A DNA stretch of 64,000 nt from Pseudomonas ceruminis (GCF_021602025.1 NZ_BQHW01000022.1:1-64000), one strand, 5' to 3'; numbered from the stretch's first letter, positions 24,505-34,605 are shown. Notes: generated by a model not told the origin, from the letters alone. Program-made: numbers and translations.

Positions 24505-25873
24505 CGGCAGCCTGCGTGGGAGGCTGGTGGGCAACCTGGCGCTGCTGTTGGTGGTGCTGATGCTGGCCAGCGGCCTCAGCGCATACTGGAATGGCCGCGA
24601 AGCGGCCGACACCGCCTATGACCGTACCTTGCTGGCCTCGGCGCGGACCATTGCCGCGGGCCTGTCCCAGCGCGACGGTACCCTGAGCGCGGATGTGCCC
24701 TACGTGGCGCTGGACACGTTCGCCTATGACAGTGCCGGGCGTATCTACTATCAGGTGCTGGACATCAACCAGAAGCTGATCTCGGGCTACGAAAAACTTC
24801 CGCCGCCGCCGCCTGGGACGCCGCGCACCGATGACTATCCGGCGCTGGCACGGTTCTACAACGCGACCTATCTGGGCCAGGACGTGCGCGTGGTCAGCCT
24901 GCTCAGGGCGGTGAGCGAGCCGAACATGAATGGCATGGCCGAGATCCGCGTGGCCGAGACCGAAGAGGCACGGGTGCGCATGGCGCGTGGGTTGATGGCC
25001 GATACCTTGCTGCGTCTGGGCATGCTGGCGCTGGGGGCATTGGTGATGGTGTGGTTTGCGGTGAGTGCCGCGCTGCGCCCGTTGGAGCGGCTGCGCACGG
25101 CAGTCGAAGAGCGCCAGCCCGATGACCTGCGTGCGTTGCCGGTGGTGCAGGTGCAGCGTGAGCTTGGCCCGCTGGTGCGCGCGTTGAACCACTTCACGCA
25201 GCGGTTGCGTGGCCAGTTCGAGCGCCAGGCACAGTTCATCGCCGAGGCAGCCCACGAGTTGCGCACGCCGCTGGCAGCGCTCAAGGCGCGGGTCGAATTG
25301 GGCCTGCGTTCGCAGCACCCCGACGAGTGGCGCCAGACCCTGGAGTCTGCGGCCCAGGGCACCGATCGCCTGACCCACCTGGCCAACCAGTTGCTGTCGC
25401 TGGCGCGGGTGGAGAACGGCGCCCGGGCCATTGCCGAAGGGGGCGCGCAGCGCCTGGACCTGAGCCAACTGGCCCGCGAGCTGGGGATGGCCATGGCGCC
25501 GCTGGCCCACAACCGAGGTGTGGCGCTGGCACTGGAGGCGCAGGCACCGGTCTGGCTGAAGGGCGAGCCGACCTTGCTCAACGAACTGTTGAGCAACCTG
25601 GTGGACAACGCATTGGCGCATACGCCGGCAGGGGGCAATGTAATCCTGCGGGTGTTGGCCCCTGCAGTGCTCGAGGTGGAGGATGACGGGCCGGGAATTC
25701 CCGAGGATGAGCGCGAACGGGTATTCGAGCGCTTCTATCGGCGCAGTGCCCAGGGGAGTGGTTTGGGCCTGGCCATCGTCGGGGAGATCTGCCGTGCGCA
25801 CCTGGCCCAGATCAGCCTGCATGACGGTGAGAATGGCGGATTGAAAGTACGGGTGAGCTTCATAGCGGATTGA
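24491..25873 (+). CDS. tctE: TctE-like sensor histidine kinase
   Basis: 460 residues. Two transmembrane segments (about 17-34 and 175-195) flank a periplasmic sensor, followed by a linker and HisKA with [13 protein letters not shown] (His phosphorylation site), then HATPase with NLVDNALAHTP, DDGPGIP and GSGLGLAI. The start is MMRDNG or MRDNG inside the tctD end, giving translational coupling. It forms a two-component system for tricarboxylate uptake with tctD. Confidence 0.92.
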   Translation: MMRDNGSLRGRLVGNLALLLVVLMLASGLSAYWNGREAADTAYDRTLLASARTIAAGLSQRDGTLSADVPYVALDTFAYDSAGRIYYQVLDINQKLISGYEKLPPPPPGTPRTDDYPALARFYNATYLGQDVRVVSLLRAVSEPNMNGMAEIRVAETEEARVRMARGLMADTLLRLGMLALGALVMVWFAVSAALRPLERLRTAVEERQPDDLRALPVVQVQRELGPLVRALNHFTQRLRGQFERQAQFIAEAAHELRTPLAALKARVELGLRSQHPDEWRQTLESAAQGTDRLTHLANQLLSLARVENGARAIAEGGAQRLDLSQLARELGMAMAPLAHNRGVALALEAQAPVWLKGEPTLLNELLSNLVDNALAHTPAGGNVILRVLAPAVLEVEDDGPGIPEDERERVFERFYRRSAQGSGLGLAIVGEICRAHLAQISLHDGENGGLKVRVSFIAD

Positions 25874-25885
25874 CGCGCAGCAAGC

Positions 25886-26692
25886 TCAGCGCAACATACT
25901 CCGCGCTTCCAGCAGCTCACCGATCTCCAGCTCGGTGCCAAACGGCAACCCCAGGTGGCGATAGGCTGGCAGCGCCGCCAGTGGCCGGCTGCGCCCACGC
26001 TGGCTGAGGCAACGGGCAATCTGCACCACGTCGATGTAGTCGACCTTGGTGGTGCAGCGGTCCAGGTCCTGCACCTGGCTTGGCAGGTTGACCAATTGCT
26101 CCGGGAATTCCCATGCGGAAAGGATCTTGTCCCCCAACACCGGCTGGATCTGCTCGATCACATAGTGCAGGCAGACCGGATCGGAGAGCAGCTCGTTGTG
26201 CTCTTCGGCATAAATCAGCACCGGTAGCGCGCCGATCTGGTTGACCAGGCCACCCAGTGTCGCCTGATCGGGTTTGAGCTGCGTGTAACGACGGCACAGC
26301 TCGTAACTGATGCCTGCCACTTCCAGGCTGTTGGCCCAGATATCCCGCAGCTTTTGCTCCACCGCAGGCGAGCGAGCATGGAAGATCTGCTCGATTACCA
26401 GGCCGATGGCCAGGTTGCAGCTGTAGTTGATGCCCAGGCGGGTGATGGCAGTGTGCAGATCGGTAACCTCGACCGCTGCGCGCAGCAGCGGGCTGTTGAC
26501 TACCTTGATCAGGCGTGCCGAAAGGGCTGCGTCGCGGCCGATCACTTTGCTCAGGGCGGCAACGCTGATCTCGGTATCCTCGGCGGCTTCGCGGATGCTC
26601 AGGGCAACTTCCGGCAGCGTTGGCAAGACCAGGTCATCGTTGTCGATGGCGGTGAGCAAGTGCGCTTGAACCATCTCGGCCAGCTTGTTCAT
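25886..26692 (-). CDS. HDOD-domain signalling protein
   Basis: The protein has 268 residues. The HDOD domain spans about 20-215, with LPTLPEVALSIREAA at the start and a degenerate HD core (the metal HD is not complete). HDOD proteins act in signal transduction rather than as enzymes, often with c-di-GMP or stress networks. It is convergent with tctE (13 bp apart), so the two are unrelated by operon. Function unknown. Confidence 0.85.
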   Translation of the reverse strand: MNKLAEMVQAHLLTAIDNDDLVLPTLPEVALSIREAAEDTEISVAALSKVIGRDAALSARLIKVVNSPLLRAAVEVTDLHTAITRLGINYSCNLAIGLVIEQIFHARSPAVEQKLRDIWANSLEVAGISYELCRRYTQLKPDQATLGGLVNQIGALPVLIYAEEHNELLSDPVCLHYVIEQIQPVLGDKILSAWEFPEQLVNLPSQVQDLDRCTTKVDYIDVVQIARCLSQRGRSRPLAALPAYRHLGLPFGTELEIGELLEARSMLR

Positions 26693-26742
26693 GAACTTCT
26701 CTGTTGCAGTGGTGCGACCCCGCCTTGGGCGGGGCGGGCTGG

Positions 26743-27684
26743 TCAGCGCTGGATTTCCCGGTCGCGGTCCAGTTCGTAAGGCAGGCTCAGCACTTGCAGG
26801 CGTGGGCCTTGCAGGCTGCCCAGGTGCAGGTTGCCGTCTTCCACCGCTTCGGCAGTCAAGACGCCGAGCAGTTCGCAGCCCTGGCCCGTGCTGGCGGCAA
26901 TGACCACTTCACCGACCGACGAGCCGTGAGTGGGCGAGAATATTTCGGCACCTGGGGCAGGGACGTCTTGCTGATCGAGCGCCAGGCGGTACAGACGACG
27001 CTTGAGTTTGCCCAGGTACTGCATGCGGGCGACGATTTCCTGCCCGGTGTAGCACCCTTTCTTGAAGCTCACGCCATCGACTGCCTGCAGGTTGATCATC
27101 TGTGGGATGAACAGCTCGCGAGTCGGGCCCATGACCTGGCCGATGCCGGCACGGATCTGCCCCAGCAACCAGTCATTGAGGCTGCCTTCGGGTAAGGTGG
27201 CGGCCAGTTTTTCGCGCACGCCGGCCGCCTGGTCGGCTGGCACCCACAGCTCGGTGCGACCGTCCGAGACGGCAATGGCGATCAGGCCTTCATGGCGCAC
27301 GGTGGCGCCGGCGTTGGCCGGCACCTCAAGGCCCAGTGCCTGTAACGCCGTGGCACCGCCCTGCAGGCCGAAACGTGCCCAGGCGGCACTTTCATCGCAG
27401 AGCGTGGCCTTGGAGAAAACGGCGTATTTCTTCAGGTCGGCCAGTTGCGGCTCGAGCAGGTCGCTGGCCATGGCCAGCAGGTAACCGTTGCCCTCGGGCA
27501 GAATGCGGAAGCTCGACTGCATGCGGCCCTTGACCATGCAGCGGGCGCCCAGGCTGGCGTGCTCGAGGCTGAGATAGTTGATGTTGCAGGTCAGCTGGCC
27601 CTGCAGGAACTTGCCGGCGTCGGAGCCGCGGACGGCGAGGATGCCCTCGTGGGACAGGGGGCTGAAGAAAGCGGAATCGGCCAT
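26743..27684 (-). CDS. ygfZ: YgfZ-type folate-binding protein for Fe-S cluster repair
   Basis: The protein has 313 residues and a T-protein fold. The signature KGCYTGQEIVARMQYLGKLK is present. YgfZ uses tetrahydrofolate to help maintain Fe-S enzymes such as MiaB. It is on the minus strand, divergent from sdhE, a neighbour also linked to flavo/Fe-S enzyme maturation in many gammaproteobacteria. Start ATG 27684. Confidence 0.92.
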   Translation of the reverse strand: MADSAFFSPLSHEGILAVRGSDAGKFLQGQLTCNINYLSLEHASLGARCMVKGRMQSSFRILPEGNGYLLAMASDLLEPQLADLKKYAVFSKATLCDESAAWARFGLQGGATALQALGLEVPANAGATVRHEGLIAIAVSDGRTELWVPADQAAGVREKLAATLPEGSLNDWLLGQIRAGIGQVMGPTRELFIPQMINLQAVDGVSFKKGCYTGQEIVARMQYLGKLKRRLYRLALDQQDVPAPGAEIFSPTHGSSVGEVVIAASTGQGCELLGVLTAEAVEDGNLHLGSLQGPRLQVLSLPYELDRDREIQR

Positions 27685-27817
27685 GGGTCATCGCGGTGGC
27701 TAAAGACTGACGGCCATCATAGAACGCCAGTAACAAAATAGGTAGGTGACTAGACCAACGCCCTGTGCCGCTTCGTTCGCCTGGCTGTATACTGGCCGCC
27801 CATTCGAGGAGGGCCCC

Positions 27818-28072
27818 ATGGTCGAACAAACTGAACTCAACCGGCTTTTCTGGCACAGCCGCCGCGGCATGCTGGAACTGGACGTACTGCTGGTGCCATT
27901 CACCCAGGAGGTCTACCCGAGCCTGAGCGAAGCCGACCGCGAACTCTATGTTCGCCTGTTGAGCTGCGAAGATCAGGACATGTTCGGCTGGTTCATGGAG
28001 CGTACCGAGTCCGAAGACCCGGAGCTGCAGCGCATGGTTCGCATCATTCTGGACCGTGTCCAGCCCAAGTGA
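27818..28072 (+). CDS. sdhE: SdhE/CptB flavinylation factor
   Basis: 84 residues from [14 protein letters not shown] at 27818, with GAGGAGGG as ribosome site. The RRGMLELD motif (RGxxE) is the active feature of SdhE, which aids covalent FAD attachment to succinate dehydrogenase. A longer frame starting at 27746 includes an unlikely leader. It overlaps ygfX by 17 bp, the usual sdhE-ygfX pair. Confidence 0.93.
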   Translation: MVEQTELNRLFWHSRRGMLELDVLLVPFTQEVYPSLSEADRELYVRLLSCEDQDMFGWFMERTESEDPELQRMVRIILDRVQPK

Positions 28073-28514
28073 GTGCTTCGAGTGCCGTTGGCAAGGCTCG
28101 CGCCTGTTGCTGACGGCCTACCTGGCTTGCCAGGTGCCAGCGTGGCTTGCCGTATGGGCGAGCCCGCTGCCTGGTTGGCTGGCCCCTTTCGTTATCGCCG
28201 CCTGTATTGCCCACGCGTGTTGGGCCATCCCCCGACGTATCCTGTTGACCCATGAGCATGCCGTTGTCGGCTTGCGCCGTGATGTGCGCGGGTGGCAGGT
28301 GCTTAACCGTGCCTGCGGGTGGCAGCCGGTGCGCCTGTGCCGGGACAGCGTGGCGTTGCCGGGGCTGGTGGTGTTGCGCTTTGAGCGGGCGGGGCGATGG
28401 TTCGGCCAGAGCCAGTGCGTACTTGGGGATGCGTTGGCGGCGGATGCGCATCGGCGATTGCGGGTGCGGTTGAAGTTCAGTCGGCGACGCTGGGCCGAGG
28501 TCCGTGGGGCTTAG
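28056..28514 (+). CDS. ygfX: YgfX-family membrane protein
   Basis: 152 residues from GTG 28056. Two helices at about 17-50, then a soluble domain with conserved WxL-type segments ([15 protein letters not shown]). It matches the YgfX (CptA) family, encoded after sdhE; in E. coli it has been described both as a toxin and as a partner of SdhE. The start inside sdhE indicates coupled translation. Confidence 0.82.
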   Translation: MSSPSECFECRWQGSRLLLTAYLACQVPAWLAVWASPLPGWLAPFVIAACIAHACWAIPRRILLTHEHAVVGLRRDVRGWQVLNRACGWQPVRLCRDSVALPGLVVLRFERAGRWFGQSQCVLGDALAADAHRRLRVRLKFSRRRWAEVRGA

Positions 28515-28585
28515 GTCACGACGGTATTACCCCGAGGGCAGGGGGCGCGAAGCGTTCCCCTGCGTTGCGCGGTATCCGATCGACT

Positions 28586-30190
28586 TCAGAGTGGGCTGAG
28601 GATGGTGTCCTGGGCCTCTGGCAGCATCCCAGGGTAATCCAGGGTGTAATGCAAGCCGCGGCTCTCCTTGCGCTGCATCGCCGAACGAATCATCAGCTCG
28701 GCCACCTGGGCCAGGTTGCGCAGTTCGATCAGGTCGCGGCTGACTTTGTAGTTGCTGTAGAACTCGTCGATTTCGTCCAGTAGCAGGCGAATGCGGTGCT
28801 CGGCACGCTGCAGGCGTTTGCTGGTGCGCACGATGCCCACGTAGTCCCACATGAATCGCCGAAGCTCGTCCCAGTTGTGCGCAATGATCACGTCTTCATC
28901 CGAGTCGGTGACCTGGCTGGCGTCCCAGCAGGGCAGGGCGCTGGGCATGCCGATCTCATCAAGGTGCGCCTGGATGTCCGCTGCAGCGGCGCGGCCATAG
29001 ACGAAGCACTCGAGCAACGAGTTGCTGGCCATACGGTTTGCACCATGCAGGCCGGTGAAGCTGGTTTCGCCGATGGCATACAGGCCGGGCACGTCGGTGT
29101 GGCCCCGGTCATCGACCATTACCCCGCCACAGGTGTAGTGGGCGGCCGGTACCACGGGGATCGGCTGGCGCGTGATGTCGATGCCGAACGTCAGGCAGCG
29201 CTCGTAGACGGTGGGGAAATGGCTCTTGATGAAATCGGCCGGTTTGTGGGTGATGTCCAGGTACACGCAGTCCACACCCAGGCGCTTCATCTCGTGGTCG
29301 ATGGCGCGGGCCACGATGTCCCGTGGCGCCAGCTCTTCACGCGGGTCGAAGCGTGGCATGAAGCGTTCGCCATTGGGCAGGCGCAGCAGGGCGCCTTCGC
29401 CGCGCAAGGCCTCGGTGATCAGGAAACTCTTCGCCTGCGGGTGGTACAGGCAGGTCGGGTGGAACTGGTTGAACTCAAGGTTCGCCACCCGGCAACCGGC
29501 ACGCCAGGCCATGGCGATACCATCGCCGCAGGCGCCGTCCGGGTTGCTGGTGTACAGGTAGACCTTGGCCGCACCGCCGGTGGCCAGTACGGTGAAGCGC
29601 GCACCGTAGGTATCCACCTCACCCGTATTGCGGTTCAGTACATACGCCCCCAGGCAGCGATCACCAGGCAGGCCCAGGCGGCGCTCGGTAATCAGGTCGA
29701 CCGCCACGCGCTGCTCCAGCAGCTCGATGTTCGGCCGCTGGCGCGCTTGTGCCAGCAGGGTGGTGAAGATGGCCGCCCCCGTGGCATCGGCGGCATGGAT
29801 GATGCGCCGGTGGCTGTGGCCGCCCTCACGGGTCAGGTGAAATTCGAAACCGCCATCGTCAACGCTGTAATGTTCATCGCGGGTAAACGGCACGCCCTGC
29901 TCGATCAGCCACTGGATGGCTTCGCGGCTGTGTTCGACGGTAAAACGCACTGCCGCTTCGTTGCACAGGCCACCGCCAGCGTTGAGGGTATCCTCGACAT
30001 GGGACTGCACGGTATCGGTGTCGTCCAGTACCGCGGCCACGCCGCCTTGGGCCCAAAAGGTCGAGCCATTGGCCAGGTCGCCCTTGCTCAGGACGGCGAT
30101 GCGCAGGTGGCTGGGGAGGTTCAGTGCCAGGCTGAGACCGGCGGCGCCGCTGCCGATCACCAGGACATCATGTTGGAATTGTTGGCTCAT
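28586..30190 (-). CDS. nadB: L-aspartate oxidase
   Basis: 534 residues. The FAD-binding [13 protein letters not shown] lies at the N-terminus, with family motifs [18 protein letters not shown] and GxTS-type [17 protein letters not shown]. It makes iminoaspartate, the first step of de novo NAD synthesis with NadA. It is divergent from the algU operon, as in other pseudomonads. Confidence 0.96.
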   Translation of the reverse strand: MSQQFQHDVLVIGSGAAGLSLALNLPSHLRIAVLSKGDLANGSTFWAQGGVAAVLDDTDTVQSHVEDTLNAGGGLCNEAAVRFTVEHSREAIQWLIEQGVPFTRDEHYSVDDGGFEFHLTREGGHSHRRIIHAADATGAAIFTTLLAQARQRPNIELLEQRVAVDLITERRLGLPGDRCLGAYVLNRNTGEVDTYGARFTVLATGGAAKVYLYTSNPDGACGDGIAMAWRAGCRVANLEFNQFHPTCLYHPQAKSFLITEALRGEGALLRLPNGERFMPRFDPREELAPRDIVARAIDHEMKRLGVDCVYLDITHKPADFIKSHFPTVYERCLTFGIDITRQPIPVVPAAHYTCGGVMVDDRGHTDVPGLYAIGETSFTGLHGANRMASNSLLECFVYGRAAAADIQAHLDEIGMPSALPCWDASQVTDSDEDVIIAHNWDELRRFMWDYVGIVRTSKRLQRAEHRIRLLLDEIDEFYSNYKVSRDLIELRNLAQVAELMIRSAMQRKESRGLHYTLDYPGMLPEAQDTILSPL

Positions 30191-30344
30191 GTCGGGACAC
30201 TAGTAATCTTCGAAGGGGGCGCGGCACAATAGTCACGCGCAGATGGCATTGTGAAACTATCGTGAATAGAGGCCGGGCTGTCTTTATAGCAGCCTGCGGT
30301 GGCCAATTTCCATGCCACCTGTGACGTAACGGCAATCTTCGTGG

Positions 30345-30372
30345 GAACTTTCCGACACGGCTGGAAATCCTA
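30345..30372 (+). promoter_or_regulatory. Upstream AlgU-type promoter (candidate)
   Basis: GAACTT at 30345-30350, then 17 nt, then TCCTA at 30368-30372. The -35 box is a perfect sigma-E/AlgU match; the -10 is less typical (consensus TCTGA-like). It is about 250 bp before algU, so it would make a long leader; it may be one of several algU promoters. Confidence 0.45.
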
Positions 30373-30539
30373 TGAAGGCTGCCCGCACGCCAAAATTTGC
30401 CGCGGCGACGCAGGGCGGCAGCTCTTTGGGGGCTGACACTTGCGTATCGGAAAAATGATTATCGACGCAACCGGCCGTGACCGCGCCGCGTCTTCCGTGC
30501 GAGCCGACCAAGGGCCGCAGGAAACTTGCTTGGAGGGGA

Positions 30540-30566
30540 GAACTTTTGCGAAAAGCCCGAGTCTAT
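30540..30566 (+). promoter_or_regulatory. AlgU-type promoter of algU operon
   Basis: GAACTT at 30540-30545, 16 nt, then TCTAT at 30562-30566, close to the consensus GAACTT-N16/17-TCTNN used by AlgU/RpoE. It is 60 bp before the algU start and suggests autoregulation of the operon. Confidence 0.7.
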
Positions 30567-30625
30567 GGTTGCAAGCCTGAACGAAGGTTGTTGCAACGCT
30601 CCTTCGAGTTCACTGAGGAGTGTTC

Positions 30626-31207
30626 ATGCTAACCCAGGAAGAGGATCAGCAGCTTGTAGAGCGCGTACAGCGTGGTGACAGGCGAGCGTTCGATCTGTTG
30701 GTGCTGAAGTATCAGCACAAGATTCTCGGGTTGATCGTGCGGTTCGTTCACGATACCCACGAGGCCCAGGATGTGGCGCAGGAAGCCTTTATCAAGGCTT
30801 ACCGTGCGCTTGGCAATTTTCGCGGTGACAGTGCGTTTTATACCTGGCTGTACCGCATCGCCATCAACACGGCGAAGAACTACCTGGTGTCCCGTGGAAG
30901 ACGGCCGCCAGACAGTGATGTGAGCTCCGAGGATGCGGAGTTTTACGACGGCGATCATGGCCTCAAGGATCTCGAGTCCCCAGAGCGCTCGTTGTTGCGG
31001 GATGAAATCGAAGGCACTGTCCATCGCACCATCCAGCAACTGCCAGAAGATTTGCGTACGGCCCTGACCCTGCGTGAGTTCGATGGGTTGAGTTACGAAG
31101 ACATTGCCAGTGTCATGCAATGTCCGGTGGGTACCGTGCGCTCTCGAATCTTCCGCGCTCGGGAGGCCATAGACAAAGCCCTGCAACCGTTGTTGCAGGA
31201 AACCTGA
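30626..31207 (+). CDS. algU: Envelope-stress sigma factor AlgU/RpoE
   Basis: 193 residues from MLTQEEDQQLVERVQRGD at 30626. Region 2 (AQDVAQEAFIKAYRALGNFR) and region 4 (LSYEDIASVMQCPVGTVRSR) are canonical for ECF sigma factors, and the chain is close to AlgU/AlgT. It directs the cell-envelope stress regulon and alginate synthesis. Start ATG 30620 is possible but adds only two residues. Confidence 0.97.
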   Translation: MLTQEEDQQLVERVQRGDRRAFDLLVLKYQHKILGLIVRFVHDTHEAQDVAQEAFIKAYRALGNFRGDSAFYTWLYRIAINTAKNYLVSRGRRPPDSDVSSEDAEFYDGDHGLKDLESPERSLLRDEIEGTVHRTIQQLPEDLRTALTLREFDGLSYEDIASVMQCPVGTVRSRIFRAREAIDKALQPLLQET

Positions 31208-31238
31208 GACAGCGGCGACAGCCAAGAGAGGAACCGCC

Positions 31239-31829
31239 ATGAGTCGTGAAGCTTTGCAGGAATCGCTGTCCGCGGTAATGGATAACGAAGCGGACGAACT
31301 GGAATTACGTCGGGTATTGAACGCCGTCGATGATGCCGAAACCCGTGCTACCTGGTCGCGTTACCAGGTGGCTCGCGCAGCGATGCACAAGGAATTGCTG
31401 CTGCCCAAGCTGGATATCGCCTCGGCGGTGTCTGCTGCATTGGCTGACGAAGCCGTGCCGGCCAAGGTCAAGCAGGGCCCATGGCGCAGCCTCGGTCGCC
31501 TGGCGGTTGCCGCCTCGGTGACTGTTGCGGTGCTGGCCGGTGTACGCATGTACAACCAGGATGAGATCACCGGTGCTGAGCTGGCTTCCCAGCAGCCTGC
31601 CCAACAAGGCCTGAGCATGCCACAAACTCAGGGCCCTGCTGTATTGGCAGGCTATAGTGAAAGCAGTGAGCAACCGACCGGGCCGATGGCCAACGGCGTG
31701 CTGCAGAACCAGGCCGGCTGGGACCAGCGTTTGCCGGGCTATCTGCGCCAGCATGCGCAGGAATCCGCGCTCAAGGGCACCGAAACCGCCTTGCCGTATG
31801 CCCGCGCCGCCAGCCTGGAAAACCGTTAA
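31239..31829 (+). CDS. mucA: MucA/RseA-type anti-sigma factor
   Basis: 196 residues. The N-terminal cytosolic part (1-80, MSREALQESLSAVMDNEADE...) binds AlgU; one helix spans about 87-104; the rest is periplasmic with a Gln-rich linker and a C-terminal tail that is the cleavage-controlling part. It lies 31 bp after algU. It has not been broken by a frameshift, so a mucoid phenotype is not indicated. Confidence 0.94.
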   Translation: MSREALQESLSAVMDNEADELELRRVLNAVDDAETRATWSRYQVARAAMHKELLLPKLDIASAVSAALADEAVPAKVKQGPWRSLGRLAVAASVTVAVLAGVRMYNQDEITGAELASQQPAQQGLSMPQTQGPAVLAGYSESSEQPTGPMANGVLQNQAGWDQRLPGYLRQHAQESALKGTETALPYARAASLENR

Positions 31830-31841
31830 GTAAGGAGGATC

Positions 31842-32807
31842 ATGCGCGCGCTACCTCTCCTGTCGCTGCTGATAGGCAGCTGCATGACGGTGCCAGCGTT
31901 GGCGGCCAACTCCTCGCCCGAAGCGAGCGAATGGTTGAACAAGCTGGCACAGGCCGAGCAAAAGCAGAGTTACCAGGGCTCCTTCGTTTACGAACGTAAC
32001 GGCAGCTTCTCTTCCCACGACATCTGGCATCGCGCCGAAGATGGCAAGGTCAGCGAGCGGCTTCTGCAGCTCGACGGCACGGCCCAGGAAATCGTGCGCG
32101 TGGATGGTAAGGTTCAGTGCATCAGCGGCGCCTTGGCCAGTGGAATGAGCAGCCCGCCCGACGCTGCCCCGCGCATGCTCGATCCCTTGAAACTGATGAG
32201 CTGGTACGACTTGAGCGTGCAAGGCAAGTCGCGGGTCGCCGGGCGCGATGCCGTGATCGTCACGCTGAGTCCCCGTGACCAGCACCGCTATGCGTTCGAA
32301 CTGCACCTGGACCGTCGCACCGGTTTGCCACTGCGGTCGTTGATGCTCAACGACAAGGGGCAACTGCTCGAGCGCTTCCAGATGACCAGGCTCGATACCG
32401 ATCACCCGCCCACTGCCGAAGACCTGCATGCCAGTGCGGCGTGCAAGCCCGTGGAGCGTGTGGCCAGTGCCAGCATGCCGGCTGTCGCCGGTTGGCGTTC
32501 GGACTGGCTACCGCCTGGCTTCGAGCTGATCAACAGCACCGTGCGGCATGACCCTTCGCGCAATAGCACGATCAGCAGCTTGATGTACGACGATGGGCTT
32601 GCGCGATTCTCGGTGTTCCTGGAGCCGGTCAAGGAGGACTCGGGGGCCGACGTGCGCACCCAGCTTGGTCCGACCGTGGCCGTTTCGCGTCGGCTGAACA
32701 CGCCCAAGGGCAAGATCATGGTGACTGTGGTGGGCGAAATCCCGCTGGGGACTGCAGAGCGCGTAGCGCTATCGATGCGGCCTCAGGATGCCCAGGCTCG
32801 CCAGTGA
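31842..32807 (+). CDS. mucB: MucB/RseB-type periplasmic anti-sigma partner
   Basis: The protein has 321 residues, with a signal peptide ending near ALA (residue 21). It has the two-domain MucB/RseB form, with a LolA-like N-terminal domain and a C-terminal domain. It protects MucA from DegS/AlgW proteolysis and senses lipids. It follows mucA by 12 bp. Confidence 0.94.
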   Translation: MRALPLLSLLIGSCMTVPALAANSSPEASEWLNKLAQAEQKQSYQGSFVYERNGSFSSHDIWHRAEDGKVSERLLQLDGTAQEIVRVDGKVQCISGALASGMSSPPDAAPRMLDPLKLMSWYDLSVQGKSRVAGRDAVIVTLSPRDQHRYAFELHLDRRTGLPLRSLMLNDKGQLLERFQMTRLDTDHPPTAEDLHASAACKPVERVASASMPAVAGWRSDWLPPGFELINSTVRHDPSRNSTISSLMYDDGLARFSVFLEPVKEDSGADVRTQLGPTVAVSRRLNTPKGKIMVTVVGEIPLGTAERVALSMRPQDAQARQ

Positions 32808-32902
32808 TGGCGCGCCTTTTCGGCTTATGCCAAGGTGCGCGGACATGCGGCTGAAATGAAATTAAAGCATTGTCATTTGCAATCCATCTGTAAATTTTCT
32901 AT

Positions 32903-32930
32903 AGGTCAGGCTTCTTGGAGTCTGGCCTTT
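32903..32930 (+). terminator. Imperfect hairpin with T-run between mucB and mucD
   Basis: AGGTCAGGCTTC...GAGTCTGGCCTTT forms an imperfect stem (with G-T pairs) followed by a short T-run. It lies about 95 bp after mucB. If active, mucD would depend on its own promoter or on read-through. Confidence 0.4.
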
Positions 32931-32982
32931 CCTGCTTCTGCAGGGGTCTTACGCTAACTACGCTCGTTGTGACGGGAGCCGT

Positions 32983-34422
32983 ATGTCAATACCACGCTTG
33001 AAATCCTACCTATCGATGTTCGCCGCCGTGCTGATGCTCGGTCAGGTGCTCAGCGCCCAGGCCGAGGAAGCCCTGCCGGACTTCACCACTCTGGTCGAGC
33101 AGGCCTCGCCGGCAGTGGTCAACATCAGTACCAAGCAGAAACTGCCTGACCGCCGCGTCGCCTCCGGGCAGATGCCGGACCTCGAAGGCCTGCCGCCGAT
33201 GTTCCGCGAGTTCTTCGAGCGCAACATGCCACAGCAGCCCCGTTCTCCGCGTGGTGATCGCCAGCGTGAGGCGCAATCCCTGGGCTCGGGCTTCATCATT
33301 TCCAGTGACGGCTACGTGTTGACCAACAACCATGTGGTTGCCGATGCCGACGAGATCATCGTCCGCCTGTCGGACCGCAGCGAGCTGCAGGCCAAGCTGG
33401 TCGGCACCGACCCGCGCACCGATGTGGCGCTGCTCAAGGTCGAGGGCAAGAACCTGCCAACCGTCAAGCTGGGCGACTCCGAGAAGCTCAAGGTGGGCGA
33501 GTGGGTACTGGCTATCGGTTCGCCGTTCGGCTTCGATCACTCTGTGACCAAAGGTATCGTCAGTGCCAAGGGCCGTACCTTGCCAAACGACACCTACGTG
33601 CCGTTCATTCAGACTGACGTGGCTATCAACCCAGGCAACTCCGGCGGCCCGCTGTTCAACATGAACGGCGAGGTCGTGGGCATCAACTCGCAGATCTTCA
33701 CCCGTTCAGGTGGCTTCATGGGTCTGTCCTTCGCCATTCCGATCGATGTGGCCATCGATGTGTCCAACCAGTTGAAGAAAGACGGCAAGGTCAGCCGCGG
33801 TTGGCTGGGTGTGGTGATCCAGGAGGTCAACAAGGACCTGGCTGAATCCTTCGGCCTGGACAAACCGGCTGGTGCCCTGGTGGCCCAGGTCCTGGAAGAC
33901 GGCCCGGCAGCCAAGAGCGGTCTGCAGGTGGGTGATGTGATCCTGAGCATGAACGGCCAGCCGATCATCATGTCGGCAGACCTGCCGCACCTGGTCGGCA
34001 CCCTGAAAGATGGCGCCAAAGCCAAATTGGAGATCATTCGCAACGGCAAGCGTCAGAACCTCGACGTGACCATTGGCGCGATGCCCGATGATGATGCCGA
34101 CGTTGGTACTGGCACCGGTGCGGACGGCAGCGCCGAGCGCAGCAGCAACCGCCTGGGCGTTTCCGTCTCCGACCTGACCGCCGAGCAGAAGAAATCGCTG
34201 GAGCTCAAGGGCGGCGTAGTCATCAAAGAGGTCCAGGATGGCCCGGCGGCCCTGATCGGCCTGCGTCCGGGTGACGTCATCAGCCACCTGAACAACCAGG
34301 CGATCACCTCGGCCAAGCAGTTCACCGAAATCGCCAAGGACCTGCCGAAGAACCGTTCGGTGTCCATGCGCGTGTTGCGTCAAGGCCGCGCAAGCTTCAT
34401 CACCTTCAAGTTGGCTGAATAA
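32983..34422 (+). CDS. mucD: MucD/DegP-type periplasmic serine protease
   Basis: 479 residues with a Sec signal (1-27). The HtrA catalytic triad is H117 (NNHVV), D147 (DPRTDVAL) and S220 (GNSGGP). Two PDZ domains follow (about 260-360 and 385-475). It degrades misfolded envelope proteins and limits AlgU activation. It is preceded by a 175-bp gap; no mucC gene lies between mucB and mucD. Confidence 0.95.
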   Translation: MSIPRLKSYLSMFAAVLMLGQVLSAQAEEALPDFTTLVEQASPAVVNISTKQKLPDRRVASGQMPDLEGLPPMFREFFERNMPQQPRSPRGDRQREAQSLGSGFIISSDGYVLTNNHVVADADEIIVRLSDRSELQAKLVGTDPRTDVALLKVEGKNLPTVKLGDSEKLKVGEWVLAIGSPFGFDHSVTKGIVSAKGRTLPNDTYVPFIQTDVAINPGNSGGPLFNMNGEVVGINSQIFTRSGGFMGLSFAIPIDVAIDVSNQLKKDGKVSRGWLGVVIQEVNKDLAESFGLDKPAGALVAQVLEDGPAAKSGLQVGDVILSMNGQPIIMSADLPHLVGTLKDGAKAKLEIIRNGKRQNLDVTIGAMPDDDADVGTGTGADGSAERSSNRLGVSVSDLTAEQKKSLELKGGVVIKEVQDGPAALIGLRPGDVISHLNNQAITSAKQFTEIAKDLPKNRSVSMRVLRQGRASFITFKLAE

Positions 34423-34439
34423 GCTGGGTTGTAGGCAGG

Positions 34440-34465
34440 AAAGGGCAGCTTCGGCTGCCCTTTTT
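34440..34465 (+). terminator. Rho-independent terminator of mucD
   Basis: GGGCAGC-TTCG-GCTGCCC (UUCG-type tetraloop) with flanking A and T runs lies 17 nt after the mucD stop. It is a textbook intrinsic terminator. Confidence 0.93.
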
Positions 34466-34605
34466 CATGAGCGTTCACAATTCTTTGCGGGCGTCGGCCT
34501 GTATCGTGCGTCAGAGGAATCTCCCATATCCCCGCTGGTTGAGGTACAATTCCCGGCTATTTTTCGGCGGGCGTCCCGGCTCGCAGCCTTTTCGAGTGTT
34601 GACCC

